Notes under the pieces: model-generated
Database searches by the model: none
Told to the model about the DNA's origin: nothing
Seen by the model: only the letters and a program-made list of their open reading frames with translations
In this document: positions 1 to 9,870 of the stretch, piece by piece
Layout: each line of letters opens with the position of its first letter
How positions within the stretch are numbered: position 1 is the stretch's first letter
Translations under genes and position numbers: made by a program
Origin: Symbiodinium natans
Lineage: Eukaryota; Sar; Dinophyceae; Suessiales; Symbiodiniaceae
NCBI GenBank assembly: GCA_905221605.1
Contig: CAJNDS010000735.1
Location: forward strand, 628,001-692,000
Length of the DNA stretch: 64,000 bases
Reading direction: 5' to 3'

Positions 1-77
1 GGGTTTGGGGTGTAGGCTTCAGGCTTTGGAGGGTTTAAGCAATGACTTAACCCTGAGAGCGTAGGGCTTTGCAGCCA

Positions 78-90
78 ACACACACACACA

Positions 91-174
<84 letters not shown>

Positions 175-177
175 CCG

Positions 178-211
<34 letters not shown>

Positions 212-214
212 ACA

Positions 215-305
<91 letters not shown>
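78..305. repeat. CA and CACG microsatellite
   Basis: A dinucleotide CA run passes into a CACG tetranucleotide run (about 91-174) and back into CA with scattered CCC interruptions. Long open frames on both strands here are by-products of the repeat. Confidence 0.97.
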
Positions 306-307
<2 letters not shown>

Positions 308-543
308 GCGCGCGCGAGCCCACACCACACCCACACCACCACACCACACCCACACCCACACCCACACCCACACCCACCACACACCACACCCACACCCACA
401 CCCACACCCCCACCCACACCCACACCCACACCCACACCCACACCCACACCCACACCCACACCCACACCCACACCCACACCCACACCCACACCCACACCCA
501 CACCCACACCCACACCCACACCCACACCCACACCCACACCCCG
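306..543. repeat. CACACC-type hexamer repeat
   Basis: A short CG run is followed by tandem CACCCA hexamers with a few irregular units, reaching the ordinary sequence at about 544. Only A and C occur on the + strand over most of it. Bases 544-784 hold no gene that I can see. Confidence 0.95.
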
Positions 544-784
544 CACGCACGCACTCACTCATTCACACGGGAAGGGAGCTTCAGGATGTTGGTCGGCTTG
601 AGGGTTTTAGGAGCCCTGAACCGCCCCCCTAATTCGGAATAGGGTTTACAAGGCAGGGTCGGTTTCGGCAGGATTTTCCGGAAAGTGTGTTCATAATGAG
701 GGGGGGCGTTTAATGAAAGGGGGAAGGGACGTCAGTATATTGCTGAGGAGTGAGACGCAGGGAAAGGGACTCGTGCATGTGTCT

Positions 785-885
785 TCGGAGTAGGCCCTTA
801 TTCCCTTTTTTTCGGCTTTAGGTTCCCTTGTATTCCCCTTAAAACCAAGGAGGGCACCGTTTTTTCCCCCAGGTAACTCTTGGCC
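785..885 (+). repeat. Degenerate copy of the CTAGGACCCAGAG TIR element
   Basis: The order of blocks (GGAGTAGGCCCTTATTCC, a pyrimidine run, AGGTTCCCTTG, AACCAAGGAGGGCACC, GGTAACTCTTGGCC) matches the elements at 5697-5809, 15254-15360 and the gene-internal copy at 21572-21682. It is joined directly to a CCCTAAA array on its right. Confidence 0.6.
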
Positions 886-936
886 CTAAACCCTAAACCC
901 TAAACCCTAAACCCTAAACCCTAAACCCTAGAGAAG

Positions 937-1036
937 CATCAAGTTCCACCACGGTCTGGAGGATATTCCGTGATGGCGACATCCGCTGGCTGACGGTGCC
1001 TCCCTCATCTCAGGCGGCGCGGGATTCAGGATCTGT
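937..1036 (+). CDS. Candidate micro-exon, unknown protein
   Basis: A unique island between CCCTAAA (left) and TTTAGGG (right) is open for about 35 codons on the + strand and includes the stretch TTVWRIFRDGDIRWLTVPP. It is preceded by CCCTAG and followed by G/GTTTAGGG, which would serve as acceptor and donor; the in-frame stop lies inside the first heptamer. No family recognised, and no partner exon identified. Confidence 0.3.
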
Positions 1037-1186
1037 GGTTTAGGGTTTAGGGTTTAGGGTTTAGGGTTTAGGATTTAGGGTTTAGGGTTTAGGGTTCAGG
1101 GTTGAGGGTTCAGGGTTTAGTAATTTAGGGTTTAGGAATCGTATAGGGTGTTTTGTATTGGCATACACCCTAAACTCCAAGCCAAC

Positions 1187-1670
1187 ATGGGCAGCAAAGG
1201 TTCTGGCAGTGACACTGCTGCCAGAAGTCAGAGGTCTCGAGCTCTGCTCTTTTTGTTGGTTAGGGTTTTGGGCTTTTAGGGTTAAGGGTCTAGGGTCTAG
1301 GGTCTAGGGTCTAGGGTTTAGGGTTTAGGGTTTAGGGTTTAGGGTTTAGGGTTTAGGGTTGATTTGGTATCATTCCAAGAATACCTCGCACATCGGCGTG
1401 CTGCGGGCGGCGCAGTCTGTGCAATTGCATCCAGGTTGTCTTTCTGCATTAGGGCATTAGGGGCCCTGCACGCTTACCCAGTGTGACAAAATCCTTCCTA
1501 AATTAGGCCTAACCCTAAACCCGAAGCACTTAACCCTAAACCCTAAACCAAGAGCAAACATCGGAGCACCCAGAGCAACCCACGCTTATCTGAATGCCAA
1601 TACACCTGAAGCCCTTCTTCGCACTAGACTTATATATGCCCTGGCCTACACCAGCCTGATCCAACCTTGA
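1187..1670 (+). CDS. Candidate three-exon gene, unknown 80-residue protein
   Basis: Three open islands join in phase: 1187-1258 (ATG start, 24 codons), 1380-1434 and 1555-1670 (TGA). Donors are GT at 1259 and 1435; acceptors are CCAAG and CAAGAG. The introns are 121 and 120 nt and consist largely of telomere-like heptamers: TTTAGGG-oriented in the first; in the second, TTAGGG-like near the 5' end and CCCTAAA near the 3' end. The N-terminus is basic and then hydrophobic (RSRALLFLL), and the last exon contains ANTPEALLRTRLIYALAY. I recognise no family. The splice sites were chosen to keep the frame, so this is an inference and the islands could also be inner exons of a longer gene. Confidence 0.35.
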
Positions 1671-1867
1671 AACCAGAAACACCCTGCTAAACCATGCTAA
1701 ACCCTAAGCTTAAACTTTACTAACCCCGTAAAAATCGCTGACGCCAGGCCGATCTAGAGTTATCTATGTACCTCTACAGACGGGATATACTATGCGCTGC
1801 CTTGCCTGAACTCCTGGGCCCACTTCCCCATCTCACCGGTGGATAGGTACGTGGACCCGAAACCCTA

Positions 1868-1976
1868 CCCAGAGACTCCAAAACCCCTTAATTAAGGAAT
1901 ATACCTTAAATCATATTAGGGTTCCGATTATACTTTAAGGTATATTCCTTAATTAAGCGGTTTTGGAGTCTCTGGG
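1868..1976. mobile_element. 109 bp palindromic TIR element (family P109)
   Basis: A near-perfect palindrome opens with CCCAGAGACTCCAAAACCCC and closes with its complement; the middle carries TTAATTAAGGAATATACC and its mirror. Copies of the same length are at 18585-18693 and 19025-19133 and a longer one at 18398-18515. A 13 bp direct repeat, ACCCGAAACCCTA, flanks this copy, directly on the left and 3 bp away on the right. No coding capacity; MITE-like. Confidence 0.85.
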
Positions 1977-2253
1977 TGCACCCGAAACCCTACACCGCAA
2001 TCCCCAACCCCTACACCCCAAAGCCTAAGTCCCCAATCCTCCTGCAGCCGAGACTCGTCACCCGGCCTGCTCGGGCTGCACCCGTACACACCTTAAACCC
2101 TAAACCCTAAACCCCAAACCCTAAACCCTAAACCCTAAACCCTAAACCCTAAACCCCAAACCCTAAACCCTAAACCCTAAACCCTAAACCCTAAACCCTA
2201 AACCCTAAACCCCAAACCCCAAACCCCAAACCCCAAACCCCAAACCCCTAAAC

Positions 2254-2313
2254 TGACAGGTCTATCGAAACCTCGAGCCGCTCCTAGGGCCGCAGGGCAT
2301 CCAGAGGCCAACG
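2254..2313 (+). other. Open unique island between inverted heptamer arrays
   Basis: About 60 bp are open in at least one + frame (Leu-Thr-Gly-Leu-Ser-Lys-Pro start). CCCTAAA lies to the left and TTTAGGG to the right. CTGACAG is an acceptor-like sequence, but no GT or GC donor is obvious at the right edge, so the exon reading is weak. Confidence 0.2.
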
Positions 2314-3088
2314 CCATTTAGGGTTTAGGGTTTAGGGTTTAGGGTTTAGGGTTTAGGGTTTAGGGTTTAGGGTTTAGGGTTTAGGGTTTAGGGTTTAGGG
2401 TTTGGTTAGGGCCTGGGGTTTAGTCGTTTCCCGCTGGTTCTGGTGTGGGGTTTAGGGTTTAGGGTTTAGGGTTTAGGGTTTAGGGTTTAGGGTTTAGGGT
2501 TTAGGGTTTAGGGTTTAGGGTTTAGGGTTTAGGGTTTAGGGTTTAGGGTTTAGGGTGGAATGGGGGAATGAGGTACCCTACATAGTCCCTTCAAGGTATA
2601 TACAGGGGCCTCATTCCCTCAGTCCCTACTAAGAACCAGCCAGGTTTAGGGTTTGGGGTTCAGGGCCAAGTCCAAAATGTCGCACCTGGGTCGATCCGTA
2701 GGCGGGGCAAAGTCTGAAGAAAGAGCCTTCGGGAGAATACTCGGTAGGCATTTTCCCTTATTCGGTTGAAGAGAATCATATTCAGGAACATTTTTCCGAG
2801 GGTCTTGCGGGCCATCCTAGAATAGTCTGCAGCAGCACGTCTTCTTCCGTGCGATTGTGGGGTCTGGGGCTCGGGGGTTTAAGGTTTGGGGCTTAAGGAC
2901 TTTATAGGGTTTAGGAGTGTGCATAGCTGCATGTCTCTCCTTTCTGGACTTCAGATTTCGGAGGGCTCCATGCTCGAGCCCCGAGGATTGTTGAACTTTT
3001 TCACATCGCACGCATCGTGCCTCCCTAAACCCTAAACCCCAAACCCCAAACCCCAAACCCTAAACCCTAAACCCTAAACCCTAAACCC

Positions 3089-3244
3089 GACGCCAGGTTG
3101 GGCTATGTGAAGATAGAGTCTGCAGCTGGGCCTCTCCTCAGGCTGGTTGGCTGGGCCGTACCCCTTCCATTCCTCTTTTTGGGGTTCCCCTTCCGATTAG
3201 ATCTATGGTTTTCATGCTCAGCCATGTGCTCCACATGCTTGTGA
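3089..3244 (+). CDS. Candidate exon with hydrophobic segment
   Basis: 51 open codons follow directly after a CCCTAAA array and end at TGA. The product is protein-like, with a hydrophobic stretch LLRLVGWAVPLPFLFLGF and Cys-rich end. No start codon is fixed because the frame runs back into the array. Unknown family. The following CCCTAAA array begins near 3270. Confidence 0.3.
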   Translation, partial: DARLGYVKIESAAGPLLRLVGWAVPLPFLFLGFPFRLDLWFSCSAMCSTCL

Positions 3245-3657
3245 GGTCTTCATGGGGGCGCACCGCAACAACCCTAAACCCTAAATCCTAAACTCTAAGC
3301 TGGTTTCGAGGCTCGGGAACCATTCCAGGAGGTTGGGTTATGCAGGTTTATCGCTGCAAGCATCTCTAGGATAATCTGGGAGCTCTGGAGGGAGGGTTTG
3401 GGGCTTGGGGTTTTCGAAGTGCATGCATAACCCCTTCTAGACGTGGTAGCCCAGCAACCATCTTAAAGAAGGGCACCCTTCTTGTGGTTGGTTGCTTTGC
3501 AAGGGAACCTGGGTATGGGGGGGGGGGGGGGGGGTAGAAGGCCCAGGGTTTAGGGTTTAGGGTTTATGGAAAACCCTAAACCCTAAACCCTAAACCCTAA
3601 ACCCTAAACCCTAAACCCTAAACCCTAAACCCTAAACCCTAAACCCTAAACCCTAAG

Positions 3658-3980
3658 CGTGTGAGCTCTGAGGAGGCACACCGCCGTGGACACGGGCGTT
3701 ACCATCACCGAGCCTCGGCGAGGGAACCAGCAGCTGGTGCCATCCTCACGATTTGTGTTTAGGGTTTAGGGCCAGTTTAGGGCTTAGGGTTTAGGGTTTA
3801 CTGTTTAGGGTTTAGGGTTTAGGGTTTGGGGTTTAGGGTTTAGGGTTTAGGGTTTAGGGTTTAGGGTTTAGGGTTTAGGGTTTAGGGTTTGGATCCAAGG
3901 GCTTCGTAGCCTGCGTTGAGTTGAGTGGTGTTTTCCAAGACCCGGCCCTACACGGTCAAAGCTCCACACCCCACTTGGAG
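3658..3980 (+). CDS. Candidate two-exon fragment, unknown protein
   Basis: Exon 3658-3756 is 33 open codons starting after CCCTAAG and ending at GTTTAGGG (donor GT at 3757). A second open island starting at 3900 after GGATCCAAG continues in phase 0 and contains the segment GFVACVELSGVFQDPAL. It runs up to an ACTTGGAGGTTCATGG sequence at about 3975, which is the end of the TIR family seen complete at 7507-7621. The intron 3757-3899 is almost entirely TTTAGGG. Both reading and splicing are inferred; no family recognised. Confidence 0.3.
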
Positions 3981-4146
3981 GTTCATGGTTAGTTGGGCCA
4001 CGGGTCCTGGGTTGCCGCAGTGTTTTTTTTTGTTTAGGGTTTAGGGTTTAGGGTTTAGGGTTTAGGGTTTAGGGTTTAGGGTTTAGGGTTTAGGGTTTAG
4101 GGTTTAGGGCTGGTTCCTGCACTTTTCCTGTTTTTCGGCTGGGGGG

Positions 4147-4398
4147 GTGGGGCGCCCAGCATGTGTACTGCTTGAACTCGAAGGCTGGTCTATGGGAAGC
4201 CCCTTTAAAGACGCAGTATCTACACACGTAACATGGACCCTTAGGGGTATACACCATACCATCCCCTGCAGACCCGCTATGAGCCCTACCTACGAGCAAC
4301 CCTCGTGTCTAGTTTCTTCGAACAAAGGGTCATATATCCCAATAACTGAGGCGCCCGTCCCTTTTTTTAAGTGCAGAGCTGTAAACCCGAAACCCTGA
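4147..4398 (+). other. Unique island 4108-4420 with an 83-codon open frame
   Basis: The frame is open from a GTG and ends TGA inside degenerate heptamers (CCCGAAACCC). No ATG at the start, no motif and no family; part of the island (about 4290-4375) resembles other dispersed non-coding elements. I would not call a gene without transcripts. Confidence 0.15.
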
Positions 4399-4593
4399 AC
4401 CCGAAACGCGAAGCCCGAAGCCCGAAACCCTAAACCCTAAACCCCAGACCCCAAACCCTAAACCCTAAACCCTAAACCCTAAACCCTAAACCCTAAACCC
4501 TAAACCCTAAACCCTAAACCCTAAACCCTAAACCCTAAACCCTAAACCCTAAACCCTGGCTGGTTCTTAAACCCGAAACCTTAAACCTTCCAG

Positions 4594-4809
4594 CTCCGAA
4601 GATCTCAGGAGCTCTCCTCCTATGGGGAGCCCTGGGTGGTGGAGCACGATCAGGCCAGGGTTTAGGGTTTAGGGTTTAGCGTTTAGGGTTTAGGGTTTAG
4701 GGTTTAGGGTTTAGGGTTTAGGGTTTAGGGTTTAGGGTTTAGGGTTTAGGGTTTAGGGTAATAGTCAAAGACTGTTAGAAAGGGACTTGAATGGGAGCCC
4801 CGGACAGGA
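4594..4809 (+). CDS. Candidate pair of micro-exons, unknown protein
   Basis: Exon 4594-4653 follows CTTCCAG and is 20 open codons (SSYGEPWVVEHDQ near its end), with a GC donor at 4654. Exon 4765-4809 follows AATAG and is 15 codons (TVRKGLEWEPRTG) with a GT donor at 4810. Both are phase 0, so they join in frame. The 111 nt intron is TTTAGGG array. GC donors are a known feature of dinoflagellate introns. Family unknown. Confidence 0.35.
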
Positions 4810-5534
4810 GTTAGGGGTTTAGGGTTTAGGGTTTAGGGTTTAGGGTTTAGGGTTTAGGGTTTAGGGTTTAGGGTTTAGGGTTTAGAGTTTAGGGTTTAGG
4901 AATATAATCGGAATAACCTACCAGGGTCCTTATGTTCCCATTCCATTCCTACTATGTTTTTCGGGTTCCCTGTTTGGGGTTCCCACTAGGCTCCGTTTAT
5001 GTAAGGATGTTAGAGCTTGGGGTTTCAGGTTTAGGGTTTGGGGTTAAGGTTGCCGATCAGTGTGCAGGGCTTTGCGGGTTTAGGGGTTAAGGGCTGAACG
5101 TTTCTTGTGGGTTTTGGGATTCTGGGGTTCAGGTTGTTTTTTGGGGTTTAGGGTTTTCGGGGTTAGGGTTCGGGTTCGGGCTTTTGGTGTTCAGGGTTTT
5201 TGGGATTTGGGGTTCTTGGTGTTTAGGGTTTTCGGGGTGAGGATTAGGGGCTGTTTGGTGTTCAGGCTCTTTTGGGTTCAGTGGTTTGGGGGTCTTGGGT
5301 CTAGGGTTTGTGCGGTTCAGGGTTTAGGATGTATGATTCCCAGTGGCCCAGTGGTGCCCTTTTTGTCCGTTGTTGGTCTCTGCGTTCCTTGCAGCACGTA
5401 TTCCGTAGAAACAATGTGGGGATTTCCGAAAATGGGGGTACCCTTTTTGGGGGGTCCCTTTAAGGGGTTTCTTTTCTATTGAAGGGGTATAAACGGTGTA
5501 GCCCTATTTGGGGATATACGCCTGTGCTTTTCAG

Positions 5535-5877
5535 GATCGAGTCTTTGGGCTACGCAGCTTTCGGCCATCATCCGGGTGAGCCCCAAAACCAGCCCTAAAC
5601 CCTGAACCCGAAACCCCAACCCTAAGCCCCAAACCTCGAGGGCCCAGAGAAGGCCCTTATTCCTTTTTTTGAGGGTTTAGGTTCCTTTAGAAACCCCTAG
5701 GACCCAGAGTAGGCCCTTATTCCTCTTTTTAGGGTGTAGGTTCCCTTCTGAACCTCTTTAACCCAAAAAGGCCACCCCTCTTGATTCCGAGGGTTACTCT
5801 GGGGCCTAGACATGGCGCCGGTACATTTTGGTCGCATCTGTTCTGGAATCCAGCCATGATCCCCAATCCCTGGAAGG
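5535..5877 (+). CDS. Candidate pair of exons separated by a TIR-element intron
   Basis: Exon 5535-5575 lies between a good acceptor (CTTTTCAG) and a good donor (GTGAGC). Exon 5810-5877 starts immediately after the 3' end of the TIR element at 5697-5809 (GGGGCCTAG) and ends before GTTTAGGG. The joint is phase 2 to phase 2, and the second exon encodes GTFWSHLFWNPAMIPNPWK. The 234 nt intron holds degenerate heptamers and two nested copies of the element. This is the same element family that splits the recognisable gene at 21.6 kb, which supports the model. Protein family unknown. Confidence 0.4.
5639..5696 (+). mobile_element. Truncated TIR element, left half
   Basis: Starts GGGCCCAGAGAAGGCCC and matches the left half of the adjacent complete copy. 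It is cut off where that copy begins, so one element was inserted into or beside another. Confidence 0.6.
5697..5809 (+). mobile_element. Complete TIR element (CTAGGACCCAGAG family)
   Basis: About 113 bp, from CTAGGACCCAGAGTAGG to TTACTCTGGGGCCTAG, whose ends are inverted repeats. It aligns block by block with the element inside the gene at 21572-21682. It ends in AG directly before an open island, which fits use as an intron 3' end. Confidence 0.75.
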
Positions 5878-6339
5878 GTTTAGGGTTTAGGGTTTAGGGT
5901 TTAGGGTTTAGGGTTTAGGGTTTAGGGTTTAGGGTTTAGGGTTTAGGGTATAGGTTTTGTCCCAAGCCCTCATCAAGTTTAGGCTCTATAGAGTTTAGGG
6001 TTTAAGGCTCATAATGGCTCGAGATCCCAAAAAACAAGCAACCAGCTCCTGTATCCTGAATCCCCTCAACTCTGAACCCCCCCCCCTAAACCCTGAACCC
6101 TGTAAGCCCTCGGCCCTATAAACACCTATAAACTAAACCCTAAACCCTAAAACCTAAACCCTAAACCCTAAACCCTAAACCCCCTATCGACCCGTATCAC
6201 TGTGAAACCCTTGAGCTGAATCCTGAAACCCAAACCCTAGAAACCCACCCACTGTCAACCCTCAATCCTAAACCCATATAAACCACCATTAAAACCCTAC
6301 AAGGCGCTAAAACCCCAACACCCTACACCCTACACCCTA

Positions 6340-6492
6340 GACCCTCAACCCTAAACCCTAAACCCTGAACCCTAAACCCTCAACCCTAAACCCTAAACCC
6401 TAAACCCTAAACCCTAAACCCTAAACCCTAAACCCTAAACCCTAAACCCTAAACCCTAAACCCTAAACCCTAAACCCTAAACCCTAAACCTT
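6340..6492. repeat. CCCTAAA array
   Basis: About 20 units, preceded by degenerate heptamer-like sequence (5950-6340: CCCTGAACCC, CCCTACACCC) in which I see no gene. Confidence 0.9.
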
Positions 6493-6508
6493 ACCTGAAA
6501 CCCACGAG

Positions 6509-6581
6509 GTGGTAGTTCGACGCGGCCCCTCCACCACGGAGCGGCCCGTGGGCATCATGATCAAGGCCGGGGCATGCGGTT
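6509..6581 (+). CDS. Candidate micro-exon, unknown protein
   Basis: The island lies between CCCTAAA and TTTAGGG. After CACGAG it is open and contains VVVRRGPSTTERPVGIMIKA, then meets G/GTTTGGGG. The coding look is good, but no partner exon was assigned. Confidence 0.25.
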
Positions 6582-6639
6582 TGGGGTTTAGGGTTTAGGG
6601 TTTAGGGTTTAGGGTTTATAGGGTTTAGGGCTTAATGTT

Positions 6640-7506
6640 TAATGTTTCAATGGTTAGGGTTTAGGGGTTAGACGGGGTGCTGGGGCTTAAGCTCAACAGG
6701 CCTGTAAGGCCTGATGCAGGAGCCCAAAAAAGACACCAATGCTATCCCCTCAGTAGGGTTTAGGGTTTAGGATTTAGGGCTTAGGGTTTAAAGTTTATGG
6801 TTTTGGGTTAAGGGTTTAGGGTTTAGGGAAATCTCTATCGTGTAAACTACCGGAAAATATCCCCCCCCCCCGTCCATAGTGGGGTTCTCAGGGTTTGGGG
6901 TGCTAAGCTGCTAGGCTCATGGCGGGCTATCATTTTTAGCAAGATCTTCAGGTGGAGCTGCTGGGTTTCAGGGTTTAGGGTTTAGGGTTGAGGGTTTAGG
7001 GTTCAGGGTTTAGGGTTTTGGGTTTAGGGGTGCTGAACAGACATAGAACATAGATTCACGAGAAACTGTCCTGACTAGAGCATGTGGGTCATGGCCAGCA
7101 GCCAATATTCTTCGAATGCTGCTGCCATTCACAACTCGTGACAAACGTATTGAAGCTCTCCACCTCTACAACCGGGAGTAGGCCCTTTTTTTCTTCCCTT
7201 GGTTCCTCCCATGTCTAGACCGGCAACCCCCCCCCCCCCCCTACCCATGAACCTCCAATGCAGCGCCAGCTGGCCAGGGTGATGTGGTCGGAGTGCGACG
7301 TCGCAAAGGCAACTGGGTGGAGCTCACTCAGGACCTACACCCGAAACCCTAAACCCCAAACCCCCAACCCCAAGCCCTACCCCTAACCAAGCTCAGTCTG
7401 CTACTTGTACAGCAGCCGCCATCTCTTCAGCCTTGGCACTGTTGTTTAGTCTCCCCTCTTGCTGGAAGCCGTAAACCGTGGGCCAGAACCCTTTTTTCGT
7501 GTGCCC
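6640..7506. other. Intergenic or intronic mosaic, no assigned gene
   Basis: Degenerate TTTAGGG runs, short C-tracts (6860, 7228) and small unique islands. The island at 7258-7335 is open in two + frames, but neither has convincing splice sites on both sides. Confidence 0.5.
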
Positions 7507-7621
7507 TACTTGGAGGTTCATGGGTAGATATAAGTAGGGGATATAATTATGGTAGCTATACTTATAACCCTATATGGGGTACCTTTAGCCTTACTTATAT
7601 CTACCAATGAACCTCCAAGTA
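7507..7621. mobile_element. TIR element, TACTTGGAGGTTCA family
   Basis: Ends TACTTGGAGGTTCATGGGTA and its inverted complement flank about 75 bp of AT-rich sequence with TACTTATA blocks. A second full copy is at 9871-9990. Single ends occur at about 3972-3999, 15846-15873, 18322-18352 and 18385-18397. No coding capacity. Confidence 0.8.
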
Positions 7622-7639
7622 GACTTTTTTGAAGTGCAG

Positions 7640-7719
7640 TTAAGAGGACTCCGACGTCCGCTTCAAGAAGCGGGAAGGTGGGGGCGACCCTCCGATTGCC
7701 GCTCCTCAGCTGCGGATGG
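7640..7719 (+). CDS. Candidate micro-exon after a TIR element
   Basis: Starts after GAAGTGCAG, 18 bp past the end of the TIR element, and runs open in two + frames to G/GTTTAGGG at 7720. One frame contains DSDVRFKKREGGGDPP, the other RPLQEAGRWGRP; I cannot tell which is used. Confidence 0.25.
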
Positions 7720-7849
7720 GTTTAGGGTTTAGGGTGTAGGGTGTAGGGTGTAGGGTTTAGGGTTTAGGGTTTAGGGTTTAGGGTTTAGGGACACTTCTTT
7801 GCATGGGTACTTCTAGACCCAAAACCCTGAACCCTGCTGGTCCATGAAG

Positions 7850-7946
7850 GGTCCATGTACCTTGTTGTTATATACTTGGGGCCCCAAAGTCCCTATATAG
7901 GCAGTACCTTCAGGCCCAAGTATTCCCTATTTAGGTACATTGGGGG
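7850..7946. mobile_element. TIR element, GGTCCATGTACCT family
   Basis: Begins GTCCATGTACCTTG and ends TTAGGTACAT, with the internal blocks ATATACTTGGG and CCCAAGTATTCC in opposite orientation. It is related to 12936-13028, 13481-13590 and 16504-16596, and a partial copy lies near 19998-20040. Confidence 0.7.
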
Positions 7947-8089
7947 GCTTTAGGGAATCTACTGTAGGCGTGCTAGGGGTGAGAGAAGGTACCTCATTCC
8001 CGAATTCCCTCGCTAAGAAAAGTACACCCAAAAGAACCCAGGCCCGCATGAAGCGGGCCCCATGCGTAACATGAACAACCCAAAGGGCA

Positions 8090-8197
8090 CAAGACCCCTT
8101 AATTAAGGGATATACTTGAATTGACTTGAATTGATATAGAAATCCTTACTATGATTTCCGGTATATTCCTTAGTCAAGAGAGGCATTTGGTCTTCTT
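8090..8197. mobile_element. Diverged palindromic element, P109-like
   Basis: CCCCTTAATTAAGGGATATA on the left and GGTATATTCCTTAGTCAAG on the right mirror the inner part of the 109 bp family, but the outer AGAGACTCC ends are replaced by AAGACC/GGTCTT. Confidence 0.5.
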
Positions 8198-8215
8198 TGG
8201 GAAAGGATTTTTTAA

Positions 8216-8520
8216 ACCCTACACCCTAAACCCTAAACCCTAAATCCTAAACCCAAAGCCCTAAGCCCTAAACCCTAAACCCTAAACCCTAAACCCTAAA
8301 CCCTAAACCCTAAACCCTAAACCCTAAACCCTAAACCCTAAACCCTAAACCCTAAACCCTAAACCTAACCCTAAACCCTAAACCCTAAACCCTAAACCCT
8401 AAACCCTAAACCCTAAACCCTAAACCCTAAACCCTAAACCCTAAACCCTAAACCCTAACCCTAAACCCTATACCCTAAACCCTAAACCCTAAACCTTAAA
8501 CCCTAAACCCTAAACCCTGC
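8216..8520. repeat. Longest CCCTAAA array of the window
   Basis: About 40 units with few variants (CCCTACA, CCTAACC, CCCTATA), longer than any other array here. Confidence 0.95.
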
Positions 8521-8651
8521 GTTGGATCTAAATCGTTCGGGCCATTCTGGGCCTTGTTTGGGGGGTGTCAGGGTGACTAGGGTTTAGGGTTTAGGGTTTA
8601 GGGTTTAGGGTTTAGGGTTTAGGGTTTAGGGCTTGACCTCTCTCCAAGGCG

Positions 8652-8853
8652 ATGAACGGACTCCGCCGTCACAAGGTTTGGCAGTTCGGGACAGCAGGGG
8701 AGGGTTTAGGGTTTAGGGTTTAGGTTTTAGGGTTTAGGGTACATTCGCAAAGCTTTGCTAGGTCCAGCACCGTCAACGCCGATGTCAAGAACGATAGGTT
8801 GCGCAAATGAGTACAGTAGTCCAACACCATATTCTTCGAGCCAGATGCCCTGA
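8652..8853 (+). CDS. Candidate two-exon gene, unknown 50-residue protein
   Basis: ATG at 8652 follows CTCTCTCCAAG. Exon one (to 8703) encodes MNGLRRHKVWQFGTAGE and ends at GTTTAGGG; exon two starts at 8753 after CGCAAAG and ends at TGA 8851-8853, next to a CCCTAAA array. The codon is completed across the joint (G plus CT). The intron would be only 49 nt of TTTAGGG repeat, which is short, so the model is tentative. Unknown family. Confidence 0.3.
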
Positions 8854-8911
8854 AGCCCTAAACCCTAAACCCTAAACCCTAAACCCTACATAGCCTACTA
8901 TAGGCTCCCAG

Positions 8912-9427
8912 ATGCAGGTGTCGGAAACCGGGAGAAGTCGCTCCTCCAGCTCTGTGCTGATGCCAGATTCGGAGGCGCGCACGTACAAATGGGCTTAGGG
9001 TTTAGGGTTTAGGGTTTAGGGTTAGGGTTTAGGGTTTGCGGCTTAGTGCTTAGTATTCTGAGGCCATGGGGCCCAGGTTACATGAAGAGCTGGCCTCTGC
9101 AGGGTGTCCATATCTTGGGGGACATATCCGGCTCATGACTCTGGAGCTTTCTTTCTGCATGATTGTGGGAGAACCCGGGATAGTACGATTTTTGGAGCTT
9201 TTAGGTTACTTACAAGTAGACCCGCCCCAAATTCCTAAACTCTAATCCCTACACCCCAAACCCTAAACTCTAAACCCTAAACCCTAAACCCTCAACCCCA
9301 AACCCCAAACCCTAAACCCTAAACCCCAAACCCCCAGAACCTTTAGGCTTGGATGCTGGTGGAACATCCGAACTTCGGCCAGCTGCTTCGCCGCGCCCGA
9401 AAGCGGAAGGCCGGATGTTTGGTTTAG
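8912..9427 (+). CDS. Candidate two-exon gene, unknown 53-residue protein
   Basis: Exon 8912-8992 (ATG, 27 codons, Ser/Arg-rich) ends at a GC donor, GCTTAGGG. Exon two starts at 9347 after CCTTTAG and encodes AWMLVEHPNFGQLLRRARKR. The frame stops at TAG inside GTTTAGGG (9425-9427), or splices again at the GT of 9422. The joint is phase 0 on both sides. The intron (8993-9346) contains TTTAGGG at its 5' end and CCCTAAA at its 3' end, so its two ends could pair. Unknown family; a second + frame of the first island is also open. Confidence 0.35.
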
Positions 9428-9597
9428 GGTTTAGGGTTTAGGGTTTAGGGTTTTGGGTTTTGGGTTTTGGGTTTAAAGGGTTTAAAGGGTTTAAAGGGTT
9501 TAAAGGGTTTAGGGTTTAAAGGGTTTAGGGGTTTAGGGGTTAGGGTTTAGGGTTTAGGGCTTAGGTTTTAAAGGGTTTAGGGTTTAGGGCTTAGGGT

Positions 9598-9830
9598 GTG
9601 CTCGGTAGGCCCTTGGTTTCTGAGGGTCTTAATGGCCATCCTAGGCTATTATTTACGTACCTGAAGGCCCTAACGGTAGTTCCTTTTTTGGGGGTAGATA
9701 TTGGGGATTCTAGTATACTACCCAAAAATGGTACTACACAGGAGCCTGTGGGTAAGAGCTCCCCCCCCAAAAAGAAATGCAAAATTATAATAGTCCCCTT
9801 ATTGCCCTTGTAGGGAAGTTTTTTGTCCTT
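9598..9830 (+). other. Fragment of a dispersed element, no gene
   Basis: Starts GTGCTCGGTAGGCCC and carries GAGGGTCTTAATGGCCATCC. The same two blocks occur at 2739-2818, and the second alone at 16689-16711. The 71-codon open frame here crosses these repeat blocks and is not treated as a gene. Confidence 0.5.
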
Positions 9831-9870
9831 TTTGCCGGGGGGTTCTTAAGCAAACAGTACGTAGGCACTC

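Noticed and set aside
19..632. Long open frames of alternating Gly/Val, Cys/Val or Thr/His
   Set aside because: Pure read-through of microsatellites in several frames and both strands.
2686..2705. GGGTCGATCC as a B-box of a tRNA gene
   Set aside because: No A box or acceptor stem at the right distance.
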